Shown here in pieces: positions 44,585 to 54,537 of a DNA stretch of 64,000 nt (position 1 is its first letter; each line of letters opens with the position of its first letter). Source of the DNA: Anagrus nilaparvatae. Taxonomy: Eukaryota; Arthropoda; Insecta; Hymenoptera; Mymaridae. The position numbers were made by a program, and so were the translations under genes. Under the pieces are notes generated by a model. It did no database searches. It worked only from the letters and a program-made list of their open reading frames with translations, and was not told the origin of the DNA. The stretch spans positions 36,520,501-36,584,500 of the forward strand of contig JAKSXM010000007.1 of the NCBI GenBank assembly GCA_022575985.1. Reading direction: 5' to 3'.

Positions 44585-45472
44585 ATGAAGAAGGATCAAT
44601 TTTTCGTGGTACTAACTAGTAACAGTAGCATGCATGTATATCTTGAAAATACGGCGACTCACTTCGCTATATACTTACCGCGACAAATTGAATTAGATGG
44701 TGAGTGGGAGGTAGCATTAACTGAAATTCAAATACCTATGACTATGTATAACTTAAAAAAAAATAAAAATCTCATCGATCAAAGAATATTATTTAAAATT
44801 TTGAGAAATGACAAGCAAAAGGAGGTTTTGTTGAATAATGTAATTCCGAGAAAGGTTACCAAAACATCTACTCAGAAAGAGCCACCGGTGAGTACAACAT
44901 CGGTGTCATACGTCTGTTCGGGTATATACAGTAATGTAGAATCCTTTTTAAAGGAGTTAAATCAATTTTCGGCAGTTCAAAATCATTTCGAATTTTTATA
45001 CAACCGGGGTAGTTTTGTTTTTGTAAAACAGTTTTGCGAAAAATCATGTAAAAACACCACCATGCATTGTTTAGATATTTCGGAAAAAATTTGAAATATT
45101 TTAAGTTTCAATCAACAACAACAGCAGGATATTTTTGAATTACGTTGACCTGAAAAAGAACAAATATTTGCAAAAAAACTACCTGATATCACTGCCAATA
45201 TACCAAATACAATTATGATATTTACAGATATACTCGAACCTTGTATCACGGGAGACGTCCACACACCTCTATTAAGAAGTGTAGCTCTCGATCTCGCGAA
45301 ATACACGTTTAGTTGAATTCGAGTAAAAAATTTCTCACAACCGACTTACGTACCCTTGCTGAGTAATTCGTTCAGATCGATTGAGATCGATTTGCGCGAT
45401 GAATATGGTTCACCAGCGCCATTCGATTCTGGAACGTTGATCGCGACGCTGCATTTCAAGCGTACCAGGTGA
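44585..45472 (+). pseudogene. Penton-like minor capsid protein, broken
   Basis: The first 169 codons (44,585-45,094) are open: FFVVLTSNSSMHVY then LDGEWEVALTEIQIP, a block I recognise in the single jelly-roll minor capsid (penton) gene of Mavericks and adintoviruses. After the TGA at 45,092-45,094 the protein goes on in other frames, with ILEPCITGDVHTPLLRSV (about 45,232-45,285) and then RSIEIDLRDEYGSPAPFDSG (about 45,376-45,435) and a C-terminal TLHFKRT near 45,470. At least two frameshifts and one TGA interrupt it. It would form capsid vertices. It sits between integrase and pX-like gene, the usual place. Confidence 0.65.
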
Positions 45473-45478
45473 AGAAAA

Positions 45479-45919
45479 ATGGCTCATTATATCGATTATT
45501 ACAACAGTCAACTTGGTGGTGGAAGGGATGAAAATTACTTACATACAGGTATAAGTCGGGTATATATCGGTACACCCAATCAGCGTGGCAGCGGTATAGG
45601 CTCTTTCGTGAGTCAGTTGGTAATTTAGAGAGAAAAGCTAAAGATAAATTGGATGAATATCTAATGGAAGGGTCAGGATATAAATTTAAGCATCCCGTTT
45701 TAAGCAGCCATTTGTTGAATACACTCGGAAGCTTGAGTACGAGTAAAAAAGTCAAAGAAAAAAATTAAAAAATCTAAAACTAAAAAAGTTCGCAAGTCGT
45801 CCATAACATCAAGAATAAAAAAAAAGAAAACTTTGAGAAAAAAAAAGAATAAGACGAAGAAAAATAGAAAAAAACAAGCTAAAAACAAGTTTCTTGAAGA
45901 TATATTTTCACAAAGATAA
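45479..45919 (+). pseudogene. pX-like basic capsid/core protein, broken
   Basis: N-terminus MAHYIDYYNSQLGGG and NQRGSGIGSFVSQL (45,479-45,625) match a short Maverick/adintovirus protein compared to adenovirus pX, in which a Gln-Lys/Arg-Gly-x-Gly-Ile-Gly-Ser-Phe block is constant. A TAG at about 45,626 and frame changes follow. The C-terminal part (45,770-45,919) is extremely Lys/Arg-rich (RIKKKKTLRKKKNK), fitting DNA condensation inside the capsid, and ends in DIFSQR. Stops make it non-functional. Confidence 0.65.
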
Positions 45920-45924
45920 AAAAA

Positions 45925-47226
45925 ATGGCGTTTCTACATACCCACACCTGTGAGTGTTAAAAATCTGAATTAGAATTATTTATTGTACCTTCTACGCAAG
46001 TGACTATAGAATCAAGCCACTGGGTGCATTACAAACCTATTGCATCGCTAACCGATGACTGTCCAATTGAGTTTAACATACCAGGAAATACTGAGGAATA
46101 TTTGGACTTGAGCCACACTATGCTCAGCCTAAAAGTAACCATAAAAACAGATAATGATTACAACGAAGCCAATGATGCTACTCTTGCGTCTATAAATAAT
46201 ATTGGACCGGTGAATAATTTTATGCATAGTCTTGTCAGTCAATTTGATGTTTCGTTTAATCAAAAACTCGTAACACCACCGAGTAACAGTTACGCGTATA
46301 GGGCATACATTGAAAATTTACTCAATTATAGTACAGATGCAAATCGTACACATTTACAAATTGTGTGTTGGTACGATGATACTGCTGGATCAATGGATGG
46401 ATTAGCGGATGAAAACAGTGGTCTAAAAACACGACGTAAGATGTTGAATGCTAATAAAACTATCGACATGATTGGACACTTACATTGTGACGTTTTTAAT
46501 CAAAATAAATTTTTATTGAATGGTATCGATCTCAAAGTTAGGCTCGTAAAGACTTTGCTTTAATGAGTAACTTGGGTACCTATTACATTCATTTTGACGA
46601 GGCTATTCTACAAGTCCGAAGAGCTAAAATAAGTCCTGGTGTACTCATTGCCCACGCTAACACATTATCAAAAACAACTGCCAAGTATGATTTAACCAGG
46701 GTAGACGTCAAATCAGTTGTTATTTCGGCAGGAATATTCAGCCACAGTATCGACTTAGTCATTGTAGGTCAAATACCAAAACGAATTATTTTAGGCTTCG
46801 TTTCGAACAAAGCTTACAACGGTGACTTGAAACTTAATCCGTTCAACTTTCGTCATTTTGGCTTGAATTATCTGTCTCTGTACGTAGATGGTCGTCAGGT
46901 CCCTTCAACTCCATTGCAGCCAGTATTTGAGGCACCTAACACGTCATACGTTGAAGCATACCATACTCTATTCAGCGGTATAGGTATACATTTCCTCAAT
47001 CAAGGCAATTGCATAGATAGAGTATCTTATCCTAATGGTTATTGTTTTTTTGCCTTTGACTTGACACCCGATTTATCTGCAAATAAAGGGCATTGGAATC
47101 TTGTGAAACATGGAACGAATCGCAAAGGCCTTAGAAGAGATTGTAAATTGTGTCATTTACTCCGAGTATAATACAGTTTGCGAAATAGACGCTGCTCGGA
47201 AATGTTTTATTGATTTCACTGGTTAA
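45925..47226 (+). pseudogene. Maverick major capsid protein (hexon-like), broken
   Basis: Double jelly-roll type capsid protein. The start is at 45,925 (MAFLHTHTCEC), immediately after the pX-like gene. A TAA at 45,955-45,957 follows after ten codons. The same frame is then open to 46,563, with HWVHYKPIASLTDDCPIEF and EEYLDLSHTMLSLKV. From 46,563 a second frame carries the rest to 47,171: VIVGQIPKRIILGFV, NPFNFRHFGLNYLSLYVDG and FAFDLTPDLSA, blocks typical of the conserved C-terminal half. The last roughly 35 codons (VNCVIYSEYNTVCEID) lie in a third frame and end with TAA at 47,224-47,226. One nonsense codon and two frameshifts. Confidence 0.8.
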
Positions 47227-47285
47227 TTAACACAGTCAGTTTTGATTGTGTCTCTGGTACGGTATTAAAATTTCGAGTCCCGATA
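47227..47285 (+). other. Spacer after capsid gene
   Basis: Short spacer with no gene. Confidence 0.5.
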
Positions 47286-47547
47286 ATGAATGTAGTAGTA
47301 GATATACAGTTTCTAAGAGGATCTGATAAAAAATATTTACTAAAAGAAGTTGCTATATTAGCGCTCGAAAATGAATTTCTAATTCACTGGGTTATTTCAC
47401 CGACATATAAATTTTAAAAAATCTCACCTGACGTACGTCGTCAAAATAATACGTCATCATCACGGTTTGGATTGGAATGAAAGACATAACCGAAAAAACT
47501 TTAACTAAAAATTTACGAAAACTCGCAAGAGATATTGGAAAAGTATA
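47286..47547 (+). pseudogene. Uncharacterised Maverick-associated gene, 5' part
   Basis: ATG at 47,286 gives MNVVVDIQFLRG and KYLLKEVAILALE before a TAA near 47,417; another frame continues with HHHGLDWNERH. This matches from memory an uncharacterised, often repeated arthropod protein with a VDIQGF start and a later HGLxW block, of unknown function. The LTR retrotransposon interrupts it at 47,548. The second part resumes after 53,140. Stops also occur outside the insertion, so it was decaying or has decayed since. Confidence 0.6.
47543..47547. repeat. Target-site duplication GTATA (left)
   Basis: GTATA before the left LTR and again at 53,141-53,145 after the right LTR. It marks the LTR retrotransposon insertion. 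Confidence 0.75.
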
Positions 47548-47985
47548 TAATGTGGCTATTTCCGCCCTCTCGGATTAACCACGATTATTAATTGTAAAAT
47601 CAGATAGAATTTATTAACTGTTACTATGTAAAAATGAGTCGTGTTGACACGCGCGCGCGATAATATATGTATATTAAAACGTAGCACGAGGTCGGCTTAA
47701 TTTCTCAGGGTCGCGGGAATTTAACAAAAATGCTGAATGAGGGGAGGTGAAAGGGTTATGACCTGAAATAATAAAAACTCCTTTTTATTAACTTTAAAAT
47801 ATATATAAAAATCCACTTTATTCAAAATCTTACTTTAATCAATATTTTTCTTTTATAATCTAAATTTAATCAATTTCACTATTTATATAATTTTTAACCG
47901 CTAATTATTCACTTAAAAATCCTTAAATAATAAATGTCACTTTGTCCACTATAATTCTTTTTCGACACACACTAATTAATATATC
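47548..47985 (-). repeat. Truncated 3' LTR
   Basis: Aligns to 52,122-52,555 with many substitutions and small indels. It starts on the plus strand as TAATGTGGCTATTTCCGCCC. Homology to the other LTR fades at about 47,985, so the first roughly 580 bp of the LTR in element sense are missing. Confidence 0.8.
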
Positions 47986-48213
47986 TTGTTCTTTAATACT
48001 AATTAATTCATAAGCAGGATCAATATCGTCTTCTTGGTCAAACTTTATTGTATAAAAATTATTGCTACTTATTTTATCTAAATCTAAATTTTTATTTACA
48101 CTATTTACAGAATTTATTTTATTTACCCCTTTTACTGTTGCTTGGAGGTCACCGGGGTCTGAGTAGCCTCCGCTTGCCAGTTTCCCATTGACTGGTTTTT
48201 CTTTTCCTGGCAT
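47923..48213 (-). pseudogene. Residual post-gag reading frame
   Basis: 96 codons overlapping the gag end by 82 bp in another frame, which resembles the usual gag-pol overlap. It shows no protease motif (no DTGA-type site). The C-terminus runs into the truncated LTR, so it is probably a chance fusion of the pol start with sequence from the deletion junction. Residues such as FYTIKFDQEDDIDPAYELI match nothing I recognise. Confidence 0.4.
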
Positions 48214-50591
48214 TTTACACAGTTAGGGTAAGCTACGTCTAAATTGCCGCAACCAAAGCATACTAATCGATTTCCTAATTGAGGACATGCCCTAGCTTTA
48301 TGACCCGCTTCTGAACATAGGGTACATGTACCGCTAAAAGGGGCTCTCGTATAAGACTGGTGCATATTGGCTCTAGGTTTATTTTGGTAAGCTTGGTTGG
48401 GTCTTAAATTATTTTGATTAGGGTTGAATTGATTGTAATTATTCGGGTAAAAATTTTGAGGGGGGTAAAACCAAGGGTTTTGAGATAAACCTGGCATTCT
48501 GGGGTAGAATTGCTGGTTTCCCTGCGCCTGGTACCCTCCTTGAGGAAAATTCGGTCTACGAGGTCGCGGCTGCCCTGACGTCTGACCGGTTGTGGTATTA
48601 TTTACTTGCTGTAGTTTTGGTTGCTGCTGCGTATTTGGCTGCTTAACTTGCTGTGTATTATTTACCGTATCAGTAGTCATGGCGGCTATATCTTCTTTAT
48701 TTTCTTGATTTTGCGCTGTCTTTTTCTTGGGCTTCTTTTCATTTTTAACTGTTTCTTTATTATTTTCTGTGTCTTCTTCATTTGAAGTTTGAATAGCCGC
48801 TATTTTCGTTTTCGCCGTTTTTTCCTCATACGCTAACTCAGGCATTATCATTTTATCCTTAGACTTAGGGGCAACGTATCGTGATCGAATTTCAACCGCT
48901 TTTTCGTGCTTTTTACCTAAGCTTAAGAGCGTTTTAAAATTCTCGATTTTGTGAGTTTGCATGTAAGTTTCCATGTATCTTTGGTAATCAGGGTGTAAAA
49001 CCCTAAGTGCCATAGTCACTAATTTTAGTTCAGATAAGGGTTCTTGAAGTTTGTCCGCAATTGTTTTGAATTTAGAGACAAACGTCGCCATATTTTCATT
49101 TTTACCTTGAGTTCTGGTTCTTAACTCACCGATGTAATCTTCGTCATCTCTTGGGGGAATAAACCTGTCTATGAAAGCCTGCTCTAAATCTTCCCATGAG
49201 TTCAAATTACGCTTCTCTGTTCTATACCATAAACCCGCTTGTTTATCAAGTATAGCAGATAATGCATATTTTAACTGCTGGAAAGTAAGACCTGAGCTAT
49301 CATGACAATCCCGCAATTTTTCCAAGAAGTCTGAAGCCTTGTCAGTATCTCCTTCAAACTTTAAGTTCCAGTCCTTAAGGGTTCTTATGGCGTTCTTTTT
49401 GACTTGGTCTGTTAATATTTTTGAGTGGTTTTTCGGTGTAACGTCACTAACTTCTGTCGTTTCTGATTCTTCGCTATCTGAGTCGCTGTCGATTTTGCTT
49501 GTATTCTTTATAGATTTTTCTGATTTGCTGGCGTTACTTCGTTTTCTTAATTTTTCTTTTTCTAAATTTTTAGTTTCCTTTCGTAAACTTTCTCTTTCCG
49601 CGTTTATTTTTAAAGCTTCCAGATTTATGGCTGCTCTTGCTTCTTGCAATTTAAGCCATTCTGCTTCAATAAGTAATCGATCCCTTTCTCTTGCAGAATT
49701 GTTGGAAGTGACGCTACCTTCAGATCCATTATCATTTTCTTTTTCATTTTCTTTCGTTCTTGGGTTATTAGTATTTTCTGTATGCTGGTTAACTTCATCA
49801 TGTACTTCCGAATTATTATTTATAGTTGAATGAGCATTTATGCCATTATCGGGATAAATATGCCCGTAATCCCAATAGTAGCTATAAGTGCCATCCGCAT
49901 TCATTCTCATTGATGGGACTACAGTTTCACTAATTGGGTTATAAATGTTTTGTAAGTTGAATCTAGGAAGGTTCACTCCATACAAATTTTGATTAACCCT
50001 TAACCCTAAAGGATCCTGTTGTATAAAAGTAGAGGCTTCTATTACTCTTGAAGCCAATACACCTGGTTTTATACTAGTCGGAGCAATGGTACTAGTTACA
50101 ACAGGAGTACTGATAGTACGTACTGATGTACATACGGGCATAGTTACAGGAACATTAGCGCTAGTTATCGGGGTAGGAGAGGCAGAAGGCGGGGGTATAC
50201 CAGCATTAGTTGAGACAGGTACAGCTAATCTAACATCGCGTAATTCAGAAACTGTATTATTACTACCAGCATTTTCTAAATTTTCATTGCTAGTTTGTAC
50301 CACTTCATCAAAAGATGGTGTCTCAAACGCCCTCTGAAGGGTTAGCGGTAATTCCCCTGCTACTTTCTCATCCTCTTCTGGGTTCCACATATAAGGAGCT
50401 TGAGGGTCTATTTTCAGTATTTCATACCGATATAGCCTGTTTTTGACCTCATCGTAAGAACCTCTGTGAGAGAGGCCTAACGTGTCAAGCCTCTGGTACA
50501 CAGCCCACCCTTCTAACTTATTTATAGTATTTTTTACTGCTCTAACATCTCGTTTGTCTTCGTATTTCTGTATCGCAGTTTTCTTACCCAT
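48132..50591 (-). CDS. gag: LTR retrotransposon Gag, 819 aa, intact
   Basis: Uninterrupted frame. The first 80 residues include LEGWAVYQRLDTLGLSHRGS, a SAP-like helical start. A low-complexity Pro/Thr/Ser region follows (about 120-190), then an Asn/Glu-rich part with a coiled coil around 300-350 (ERDRLLIEAEWLKLQEARA). Residues about 405-590 are the Ty3/Gypsy Gag domain: LKDWNLKFEGD, YALSAILDKQAGLWYRTE, LEQAFIDRFIPPRDDEDY, TFVSKFKTIADKLQEP. The C-terminal part is rich in Gln, Asn and Pro and ends with a CCHC knuckle (CTLCSEAGHKARAC) plus a Cys-rich CFGCGNLDVAYPNCVKC. It would build the particle and bind RNA. Start chosen at 50,591, the first ATG after a 1.5 kb leader. The frame is unbroken although the LTRs have clearly diverged. 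Confidence 0.9.
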   Translation of the reverse strand: MGKKTAIQKYEDKRDVRAVKNTINKLEGWAVYQRLDTLGLSHRGSYDEVKNRLYRYEILKIDPQAPYMWNPEEDEKVAGELPLTLQRAFETPSFDEVVQTSNENLENAGSNNTVSELRDVRLAVPVSTNAGIPPPSASPTPITSANVPVTMPVCTSVRTISTPVVTSTIAPTSIKPGVLASRVIEASTFIQQDPLGLRVNQNLYGVNLPRFNLQNIYNPISETVVPSMRMNADGTYSYYWDYGHIYPDNGINAHSTINNNSEVHDEVNQHTENTNNPRTKENEKENDNGSEGSVTSNNSARERDRLLIEAEWLKLQEARAAINLEALKINAERESLRKETKNLEKEKLRKRSNASKSEKSIKNTSKIDSDSDSEESETTEVSDVTPKNHSKILTDQVKKNAIRTLKDWNLKFEGDTDKASDFLEKLRDCHDSSGLTFQQLKYALSAILDKQAGLWYRTEKRNLNSWEDLEQAFIDRFIPPRDDEDYIGELRTRTQGKNENMATFVSKFKTIADKLQEPLSELKLVTMALRVLHPDYQRYMETYMQTHKIENFKTLLSLGKKHEKAVEIRSRYVAPKSKDKMIMPELAYEEKTAKTKIAAIQTSNEEDTENNKETVKNEKKPKKKTAQNQENKEDIAAMTTDTVNNTQQVKQPNTQQQPKLQQVNNTTTGQTSGQPRPRRPNFPQGGYQAQGNQQFYPRMPGLSQNPWFYPPQNFYPNNYNQFNPNQNNLRPNQAYQNKPRANMHQSYTRAPFSGTCTLCSEAGHKARACPQLGNRLVCFGCGNLDVAYPNCVKCQEKKNQSMGNWQAEATQTPVTSKQQ

Positions 50592-52109
50592 TTTAAAAGA
50601 AAGGTTTAATATTATATTGGTCTAAAATGAAAAACCTGACGTAACACACAAAAAAAAAAATTTTCTAATTTAATAACTATTCATATAAAACCTAACTTCT
50701 ACTGTTCCTCAAAAAAAAATATAAAAAAAAATCTAACTAATTCGAAGATCTCAAAAAAATTTTGTAATATCCCAAAAAAAAAATTTTCAAGGTCGACCTG
50801 TGAACAAACCCAAAAAAAAATTTAAGTTAGACAGAGAACAACCTTAAAAAAAATTGATTTTGAAAACCGCATAAAAAAAAAGGGATAGTATTAACTGTAT
50901 GTGTATAAGGTTATTCTAGAACTTTTACAGTCCAGTATTTTAATTTAAAAAAAAATTTTACTTGCAGTCAAAAAAAATGTTTTAATAATTATAAACTAGA
51001 TTAAAATTCTTTAAAAAAAAAAGAGATTTTGTAAACTAATTATAATTTTAATTCAATTTACAAAGATATTACACTACTTGTAAATTAGTTAAATTTTTCA
51101 GGTTAATTAAATTTTCAGTACTGTCTTTTCTGTAATAATATCAAAAATGAAAGCAATAATTTTATTTACTTATATTTACTGGTTTACCGCAATATTTTTA
51201 CTTCTTTATAATCTCCGCTAATTAATTTTTGCAGGACATATAAAGAATTTATAATTCTTTACTTTCCCCTCCCCTAAAAGGTTAATTTGCAACCGCAAAT
51301 TATCAAAAAAAATTTTGATAATATATTTTAGGTTGGGTAAGGTTATGCCGCAATCCGCAAAATTTTAGGAAGGTAATAATGTGTGTAAGTTTTACAACTC
51401 GCAAAACTTACACAGGGTAAAAATGTGGTAAAAAGAAATGATATAGTAAATAAAATAATATAAAATATAATAATAATAATGATATTTCAAATAATAATAA
51501 AAATATATGATATTAGAATTAATTATTAAAATAAATTTTAATTAATATTAATTTAAGCGCTTCAAATCATGAATTTTTGCTATTTTATGGGATTTTATAA
51601 GATTAGACGACCTCTGTAAGAAAAAAAATTTTGTTCCTATGCGCGTGTCTCATAGAAAAGAAAAAAAAGATTTTATTCTGTACACAGGTGTATTATAAAA
51701 AAAAAGAAAATTTTAAACTTTTAAATTTATTAATTTACTTTAACGGAAAAAGAATTTATTTTTATTTTTGTTAAAAAGTATATAAAAATTTAAAAGTGAA
51801 TCGTCTTTTGATTGTCTTCAAAAAAAATATAAATTTTAATACCCGCGCCGCGAATAAAAAAAAAGAGATTTTTTTTCATGTGCCGTGACCTATATTTTTA
51901 GTGTATAAAGAATATATACAAATTTCCTTACTTAATACTAGAAAACTTAAAACTAAAAAAAAGAAATCACTCATACTGTATCATAACCTATTCTTTACAA
52001 AAAAAAAATTTTGAACTTTTATTTTAAAAAAAAAAATTTTTATTATACAAGTCCGCGAACTTTCACCTCTGCAAAATCAGCTATTATGTAAAATTTGATT
52101 TATAAGTTT
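50592..52109 (-). other. LTR element leader (5' untranslated region)
   Basis: About 1.5 kb of AT-rich sequence between the primer-binding site and gag, with many A runs and no frame. Confidence 0.65.
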
Positions 52110-52117
52110 GGGCGCCA
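52104..52117 (-). promoter_or_regulatory. Primer-binding site, tRNA-Lys type
   Basis: On the minus strand TGGCGCCCAAACTT follows the 5' LTR end after a few bases. The first eight bases equal the TGGCGCCC of known tRNA-Lys primer sites. Confidence 0.7.
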
Positions 52118-52121
52118 TTTA

Positions 52122-53140
52122 TAATGTGGCTATTTCCGCCCTCTCGGATTAACCACAATTATTATTGAAAAATCAAATAAAATTTAATATCTGTTAATAT
52201 GTAAAAAGGAGTCGTGTAAACTCAAGCGCGTCTTAATAGGTATTTATTAAAACGGAAGCACGAGGTTGACTTTAATTCTCAGGATCGCGGGAATTTAACT
52301 AAAAATGCTGAAAGAGGGGAGGTGAAAGGGTTTTGACCTGAAATAATAAAACTCACTTTATTTATCTATAAAAATATAATTATATAAAATTTAATTTATT
52401 CAAAACTATTAATTTTAATGTTTTACAAATTCAATTATCACTATAAAATTTCGCTGTTTCTAATTATTAACCGCCAAATAATCAACTTAATCTTTTCGAT
52501 TATAATGTCACTTTTTTTCTGCTAAATTTCACGACACACACTTTATTAATTTTTATCTTTTTTTATACCTTATTATTTCTGCTGACTAATTTCTTGATCC
52601 AAAACTTTTATATTTAATTATTAACTATCTTGCTCTCAATATTATTTTAAAAAATCCTTCCTTGTAATAATATATACAATTTCTTTGTCTCCAAGTAATA
52701 ATGAATATGGCCGCAATGATATCTTGGACTTTCAATAATAAATTATGATAAATCACTGATTCTAATCGCGGTAATTTATTTATTATTAATCTTAGAATAT
52801 TCTTAAATCAATTGATCATTACAAACTATAACTCTTTTTTCTAATAATTTCTTAATTCCATTTAATTACTTTTACTTTTCAAAATTTTGCTTTATATCCC
52901 AAAAATGTGCTCTTTTTCCTTCAAAAATCAAAGCGACGATGCTGCACGTTCCTCCCGTGCTCCTTCTCTCCCTCTTCCCTTTCGTTGCTCTCGCGGTTGA
53001 TCAGTATTTGTGTGTGTCGTGCGTGTGTGTCGCTACTACCTATTAAAAATCGATATTTTTAAATTTAATGATCGCGCATAATAATATTTCGCGCACTTAT
53101 GAAAATCGTTCTTTTTTAGTATTTTATAGCAACGCTATAA
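52122..53140 (-). repeat. Complete 5' LTR
   Basis: About 1.02 kb. In element sense it begins TTATAGCGTTGC and ends GCCACATTA. A TATA box (GATATAAAG) lies at about 52,890-52,898. It contains a GC-rich part with many short purine runs (52,930-53,000) and a GT-rich patch at 53,005-53,030. It is flanked by GTATA on its outer side. Confidence 0.8.
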
Positions 53141-53275
53141 GTATACGTACGTGGGATTAACAAATCTGCTTACCTACAGAGCGTTATACCCACAAAAATA
53201 ATTAACTTGGAAGATTGTGGTCAAAGCAGTCCATCATTTAAAAATATACCGACGAAAGATTTATATTGTTTATGG
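53141..53275 (+). pseudogene. Uncharacterised Maverick-associated gene, 3' part
   Basis: Opens with the duplicated GTATA and reads YVRGINKSAYLQSV, IINLEDCGQSSPSF and LYCLWHSVKF in one frame. This is the natural continuation (a V-Y-V-x-G block) of the gene cut at 47,547. It then runs into a TA microsatellite. Confidence 0.6.
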
Positions 53276-53296
53276 CATTCTGTGAAATTTGATTAT

Positions 53297-53314
53297 CAAA
53301 GGTATATATGTATG

Positions 53315-53358
<44 letters not shown>
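53297..53358 (+). repeat. (TA)n/(TATG)n microsatellite
   Basis: Alternating TA with TATG interruptions. Confidence 0.9.
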
Positions 53359-53360
<2 letters not shown>

Positions 53361-53425
53361 TTAAATAACGCATTGCGTTTAAAATACTGTTTAAACCAAA
53401 ATAAAAAAAAAAAACTTCAAGCAAA

Positions 53426-53987
53426 ATGAATAGTTTGGAAATTTTAAAATTTCTATTATCGATTCCATCTCACACAGTTGGTGTATTCCCAGCTGAAAAA
53501 ATACCACGATTATGTACTAAACCAGTAGCGTTTGTTTTTAATACACAAGATAATTCGCTTCCGGGCCAGCATTGGGTAGCTGTATACGTAGGTAAAAATG
53601 GACATGGTTTATTTTTTGATAGTTACGGATTACCCCCGTATATCAATAACCACATAAGAAGGTTGAGGAAAAATTGCGAACGACTAACTTAGAACACGAG
53701 GTTGTTACAAAGCGAGTCATCAAGTGTCTGCGGACATTTTTGCATAATGTTTTTATATTATATGTCAAGGGGATTTAAAATGTCTGAATTTTCAAACAAT
53801 TTTACTAAGGACGTCAAATGTAATGATAAAATTTGCTGAGTCTTACGTAAAAAAACTAAAGTACAAATCAAAGTATAAAAGAAACCGTTTATATTACTTT
53901 TATATTCATTCGAAAATTTACTCTGGTAGAGGTTTGAACAGTTGCTTGAGAATACAAAATTGTAACTGTAAAGCTTTGAGTTATTAA
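53426..53987 (+). pseudogene. Adenain-like cysteine protease, broken
   Basis: Maturation protease of the Maverick. 53,426-53,692 holds PGQHWVAVYVG (catalytic His) and GLFFDSYGLPPY (catalytic Asp). The frame then ends. In other frames SSVCGHFCIMFLYY (catalytic Cys, about 53,725-53,765) and DVKCNDKI follow, with a basic tail from 53,824 (MIKFAESYVKKLK) that closes with TAA at 53,985-53,987. His, Asp and Cys are all present, and a frameshift between the Asp and Cys blocks breaks the protein. Adenain is DNA-activated in adenovirus; that is only family knowledge here. Confidence 0.8.
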
Positions 53988-54000
53988 TTTATCATAAAAA

Positions 54001-54487
54001 ATGGCTGAAGATTACGATCTACCACATTTGGTGCTTTCAACTTTTTATGGTTTAAATAAATCATTTTCAAAGAAAATTTTCGTCGGATTCAATTTGAACG
54101 AATCAAAAAAAAAATTCAGGTTAGAGTATCGTATTTGTGGTACTGACATAAACTAAGGTTTCATAAGCCTCAAGGATTCTTTCCAATGACTATGTCATAA
54201 ATAAAACGGAAAATCAAGATGAAACTTTAAGTTTCGATAATTTTACAGTAAGATTTACTAAAAGTTTATGGGAAAGGGCAATAGAAATTTCCAGTGAAGA
54301 AGAAAAAAACAATGGAAAAAAAGTAAAAAAAAGTTTAGTAATGAAAAGAGTCACTTTCGAGAACTTAAAAAATATAACACCTTTAATTGACGACAAGTTT
54401 AACGCCTTATTTGATAACAGATATTTTCTATACGTTTTAAGAAATTCATTTATAGAGTATATAATTTCCAGTTTAAGTGAAGATTAA
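54001..54487 (+). pseudogene. Uncharacterised gene at Maverick end
   Basis: Starts with MAEDYDLPHLVLSTFYG (54,001) and ends the first frame with TAA at 54,154-54,156. After about 50 bp a second open stretch (about 54,200-54,487) reads FDNFTVRFTKSLWERAI, EEKNNGKKVKKSL and NLKNITPLIDDKF, and ends SSLSED. The two pieces look like one protein of roughly 150 residues with a break. I do not recognise it as a known structural or enzymatic family. Its position directly after the protease, on the same strand, suggests it is an element gene, possibly one that binds virion or host factors. Confidence 0.45.
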
Positions 54488-54537
54488 TTTTTAAATTAAT
54501 TATATAGTATTATAATCTTTATTTTATAAAAAAAATA

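Larger units (their letters stand above)
47548..53140 (-). mobile_element. Ty3/Gypsy-type LTR retrotransposon, gag only, pol deleted
   Basis: Minus-strand element: 5' LTR 53,140-52,122, primer-binding site, leader, gag, then a short fragment and a truncated 3' LTR (to 47,548). No protease, reverse transcriptase, RNase H or integrase remain. The deletion removed all of pol and about 580 bp of the start of the 3' LTR. Flanking GTATA copies show it inserted as a full element. Assigned to Ty3/Gypsy by the Gag domain. Confidence 0.85.
40040..54490 (+). mobile_element. Maverick/Polinton (adintovirus-like) element, decayed
   Basis: A block of plus-strand genes with the content of a Maverick: protein-primed type PolB, retrovirus-type integrase, penton-like and major capsid proteins, a pX-like basic protein and an adenain-like protease. 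A parvovirus-type phospholipase A2 is also present, as in adintoviruses. The C-terminal half of PolB and the packaging ATPase are absent. Nonsense codons and frameshifts hit most genes, and a Ty3/Gypsy-type element is inserted at 47,548-53,140. Neither terminal inverted repeats nor the 6-bp duplication expected for Mavericks were found, so both outer limits are approximate. It is an endogenous relic. Confidence 0.85.

Noticed and set aside
49339..49833. 164-codon plus-strand frame opposite gag
   Set aside because: It is a Ser/Phe-rich shadow of the Glu/Lys-rich gag coding strand.
52104..52117. Part of a tRNA gene
   Set aside because: Only the 3' complement of tRNA-Lys is present beside an LTR; there is no cloverleaf, so it is a primer-binding site.
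40040..54490. Contaminating free virus genome
   Set aside because: Stops, frameshifts, a truncated polymerase and a nested LTR element show long residence in a host genome.
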